Origin: Acanthacorydalis orientalis | Taxonomy: Eukaryota > Arthropoda > Insecta > Megaloptera > Corydalidae | DNA length: 64,000 bases | Assembly: GCA_034766995.1 (NCBI GenBank) | Contig: CM068323.1 | Span: 18,860,112 to 18,924,111 of the forward strand | Reading direction: 5' to 3' | Part shown: piece by piece, positions 63,828 to 64,000 of the stretch | How the letters are laid out: each line of letters begins with the position of its first letter | Numbering within the stretch: position 1 is the first letter of the stretch | Notes under the pieces: generated by a model | Told to the model about the DNA's origin: nothing | Seen by the model: the letters and a program-made list of their open reading frames with translations, nothing else | Database searches by the model: none | Position numbers and translations under genes: made by a program

Positions 63828-64000
63828 CTGTCAAATGAAACAAACCAAAAATAGACTTATTTTTATTAATTTAAAAAGGAATCGAGTTCTCACTCCTTAG
63901 TACATCACTAAGTAGGTAGTGTTACTCCCAAATAAAACAAACTACATTAATTAAACGTGTAATGACCACTGAATATTTTCCAAGACAAATATTACTGTCA
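63828..64000. other. Window end, candidate intron sequence
   Basis: Upstream (minus sense) of the exon candidate. Around 63898-63928 AGTACATCACTA and TAGTGTTACT can form an imperfect hairpin. Confidence 0.35.

Overview
This window looks like AT-rich nuclear DNA from an insect. Supporting signs are very low GC outside short islands, dozens of long (TA)n and (CA)n tracts, and decayed mariner, Tigger/pogo, hAT-type and RTE-type elements. A hymenopteran such as a bee, ant or wasp would fit, but that is an inference from composition and repeat style. I found no rRNA, no intact tRNA, no CRISPR array and no prokaryotic gene. Most long reading frames are either (TA)n translated as alternating Ile-Tyr or open stretches in GC-richer islands, and I do not call them genes.

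No complete protein-coding gene is visible in 64 kb. The window reads as a gene desert or the inside of one or more very long introns. The only host coding candidates lie at the right end. One is a possible plus-strand terminal exon at 62242-62476. The other is a possible minus-strand terminal exon at 63637-63827, with two hydrophobic segments, a good splice acceptor and a nearby AATAAA. A TATA-type core promoter candidate sits at 61333-61364, and a GC-rich transcription-start-like island at about 24580-25040.

Layout. 1-5.4 kb: AT-rich, one tRNA-like relic (3393-3470). 5.4-5.9 kb: a 515-bp hAT-like element with an 8-bp target duplication. 8.1-8.3 kb: a mariner remnant. 9.8 kb: a perfect hairpin beside a 23-bp tandem repeat. 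11.9-12.4 kb: a GC-richer island. 13.15-13.79 kb: a tandem duplication of a (TA)n-plus-unique unit of about 278 bp. 25.39-26.13 kb: a Tigger/pogo-type element with the decayed C-terminus of its transposase. 38.1-38.5 kb: an apparently undescribed roughly 200-bp MITE with imperfect terminal inverted repeats (TIRs), nested in mirrored microsatellites. 49.78-50.35 kb: a second, full-ended but internally deleted mariner. 52.33-52.78 kb: the 3' end of an RTE-type LINE running into a (TA)n tail. 60.27 kb: a 16-bp perfect CpG-rich palindrome.

Between these lie GC-richer unique islands of about 200-500 bp, roughly one every 3-6 kb. They stand out from the AT background, and three of them contain a full CRE palindrome (TGACGTCA). 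They are the best candidates for cis-regulatory elements or unannotated non-coding exons. No pathway or operon can be inferred, because no functional gene set is present.
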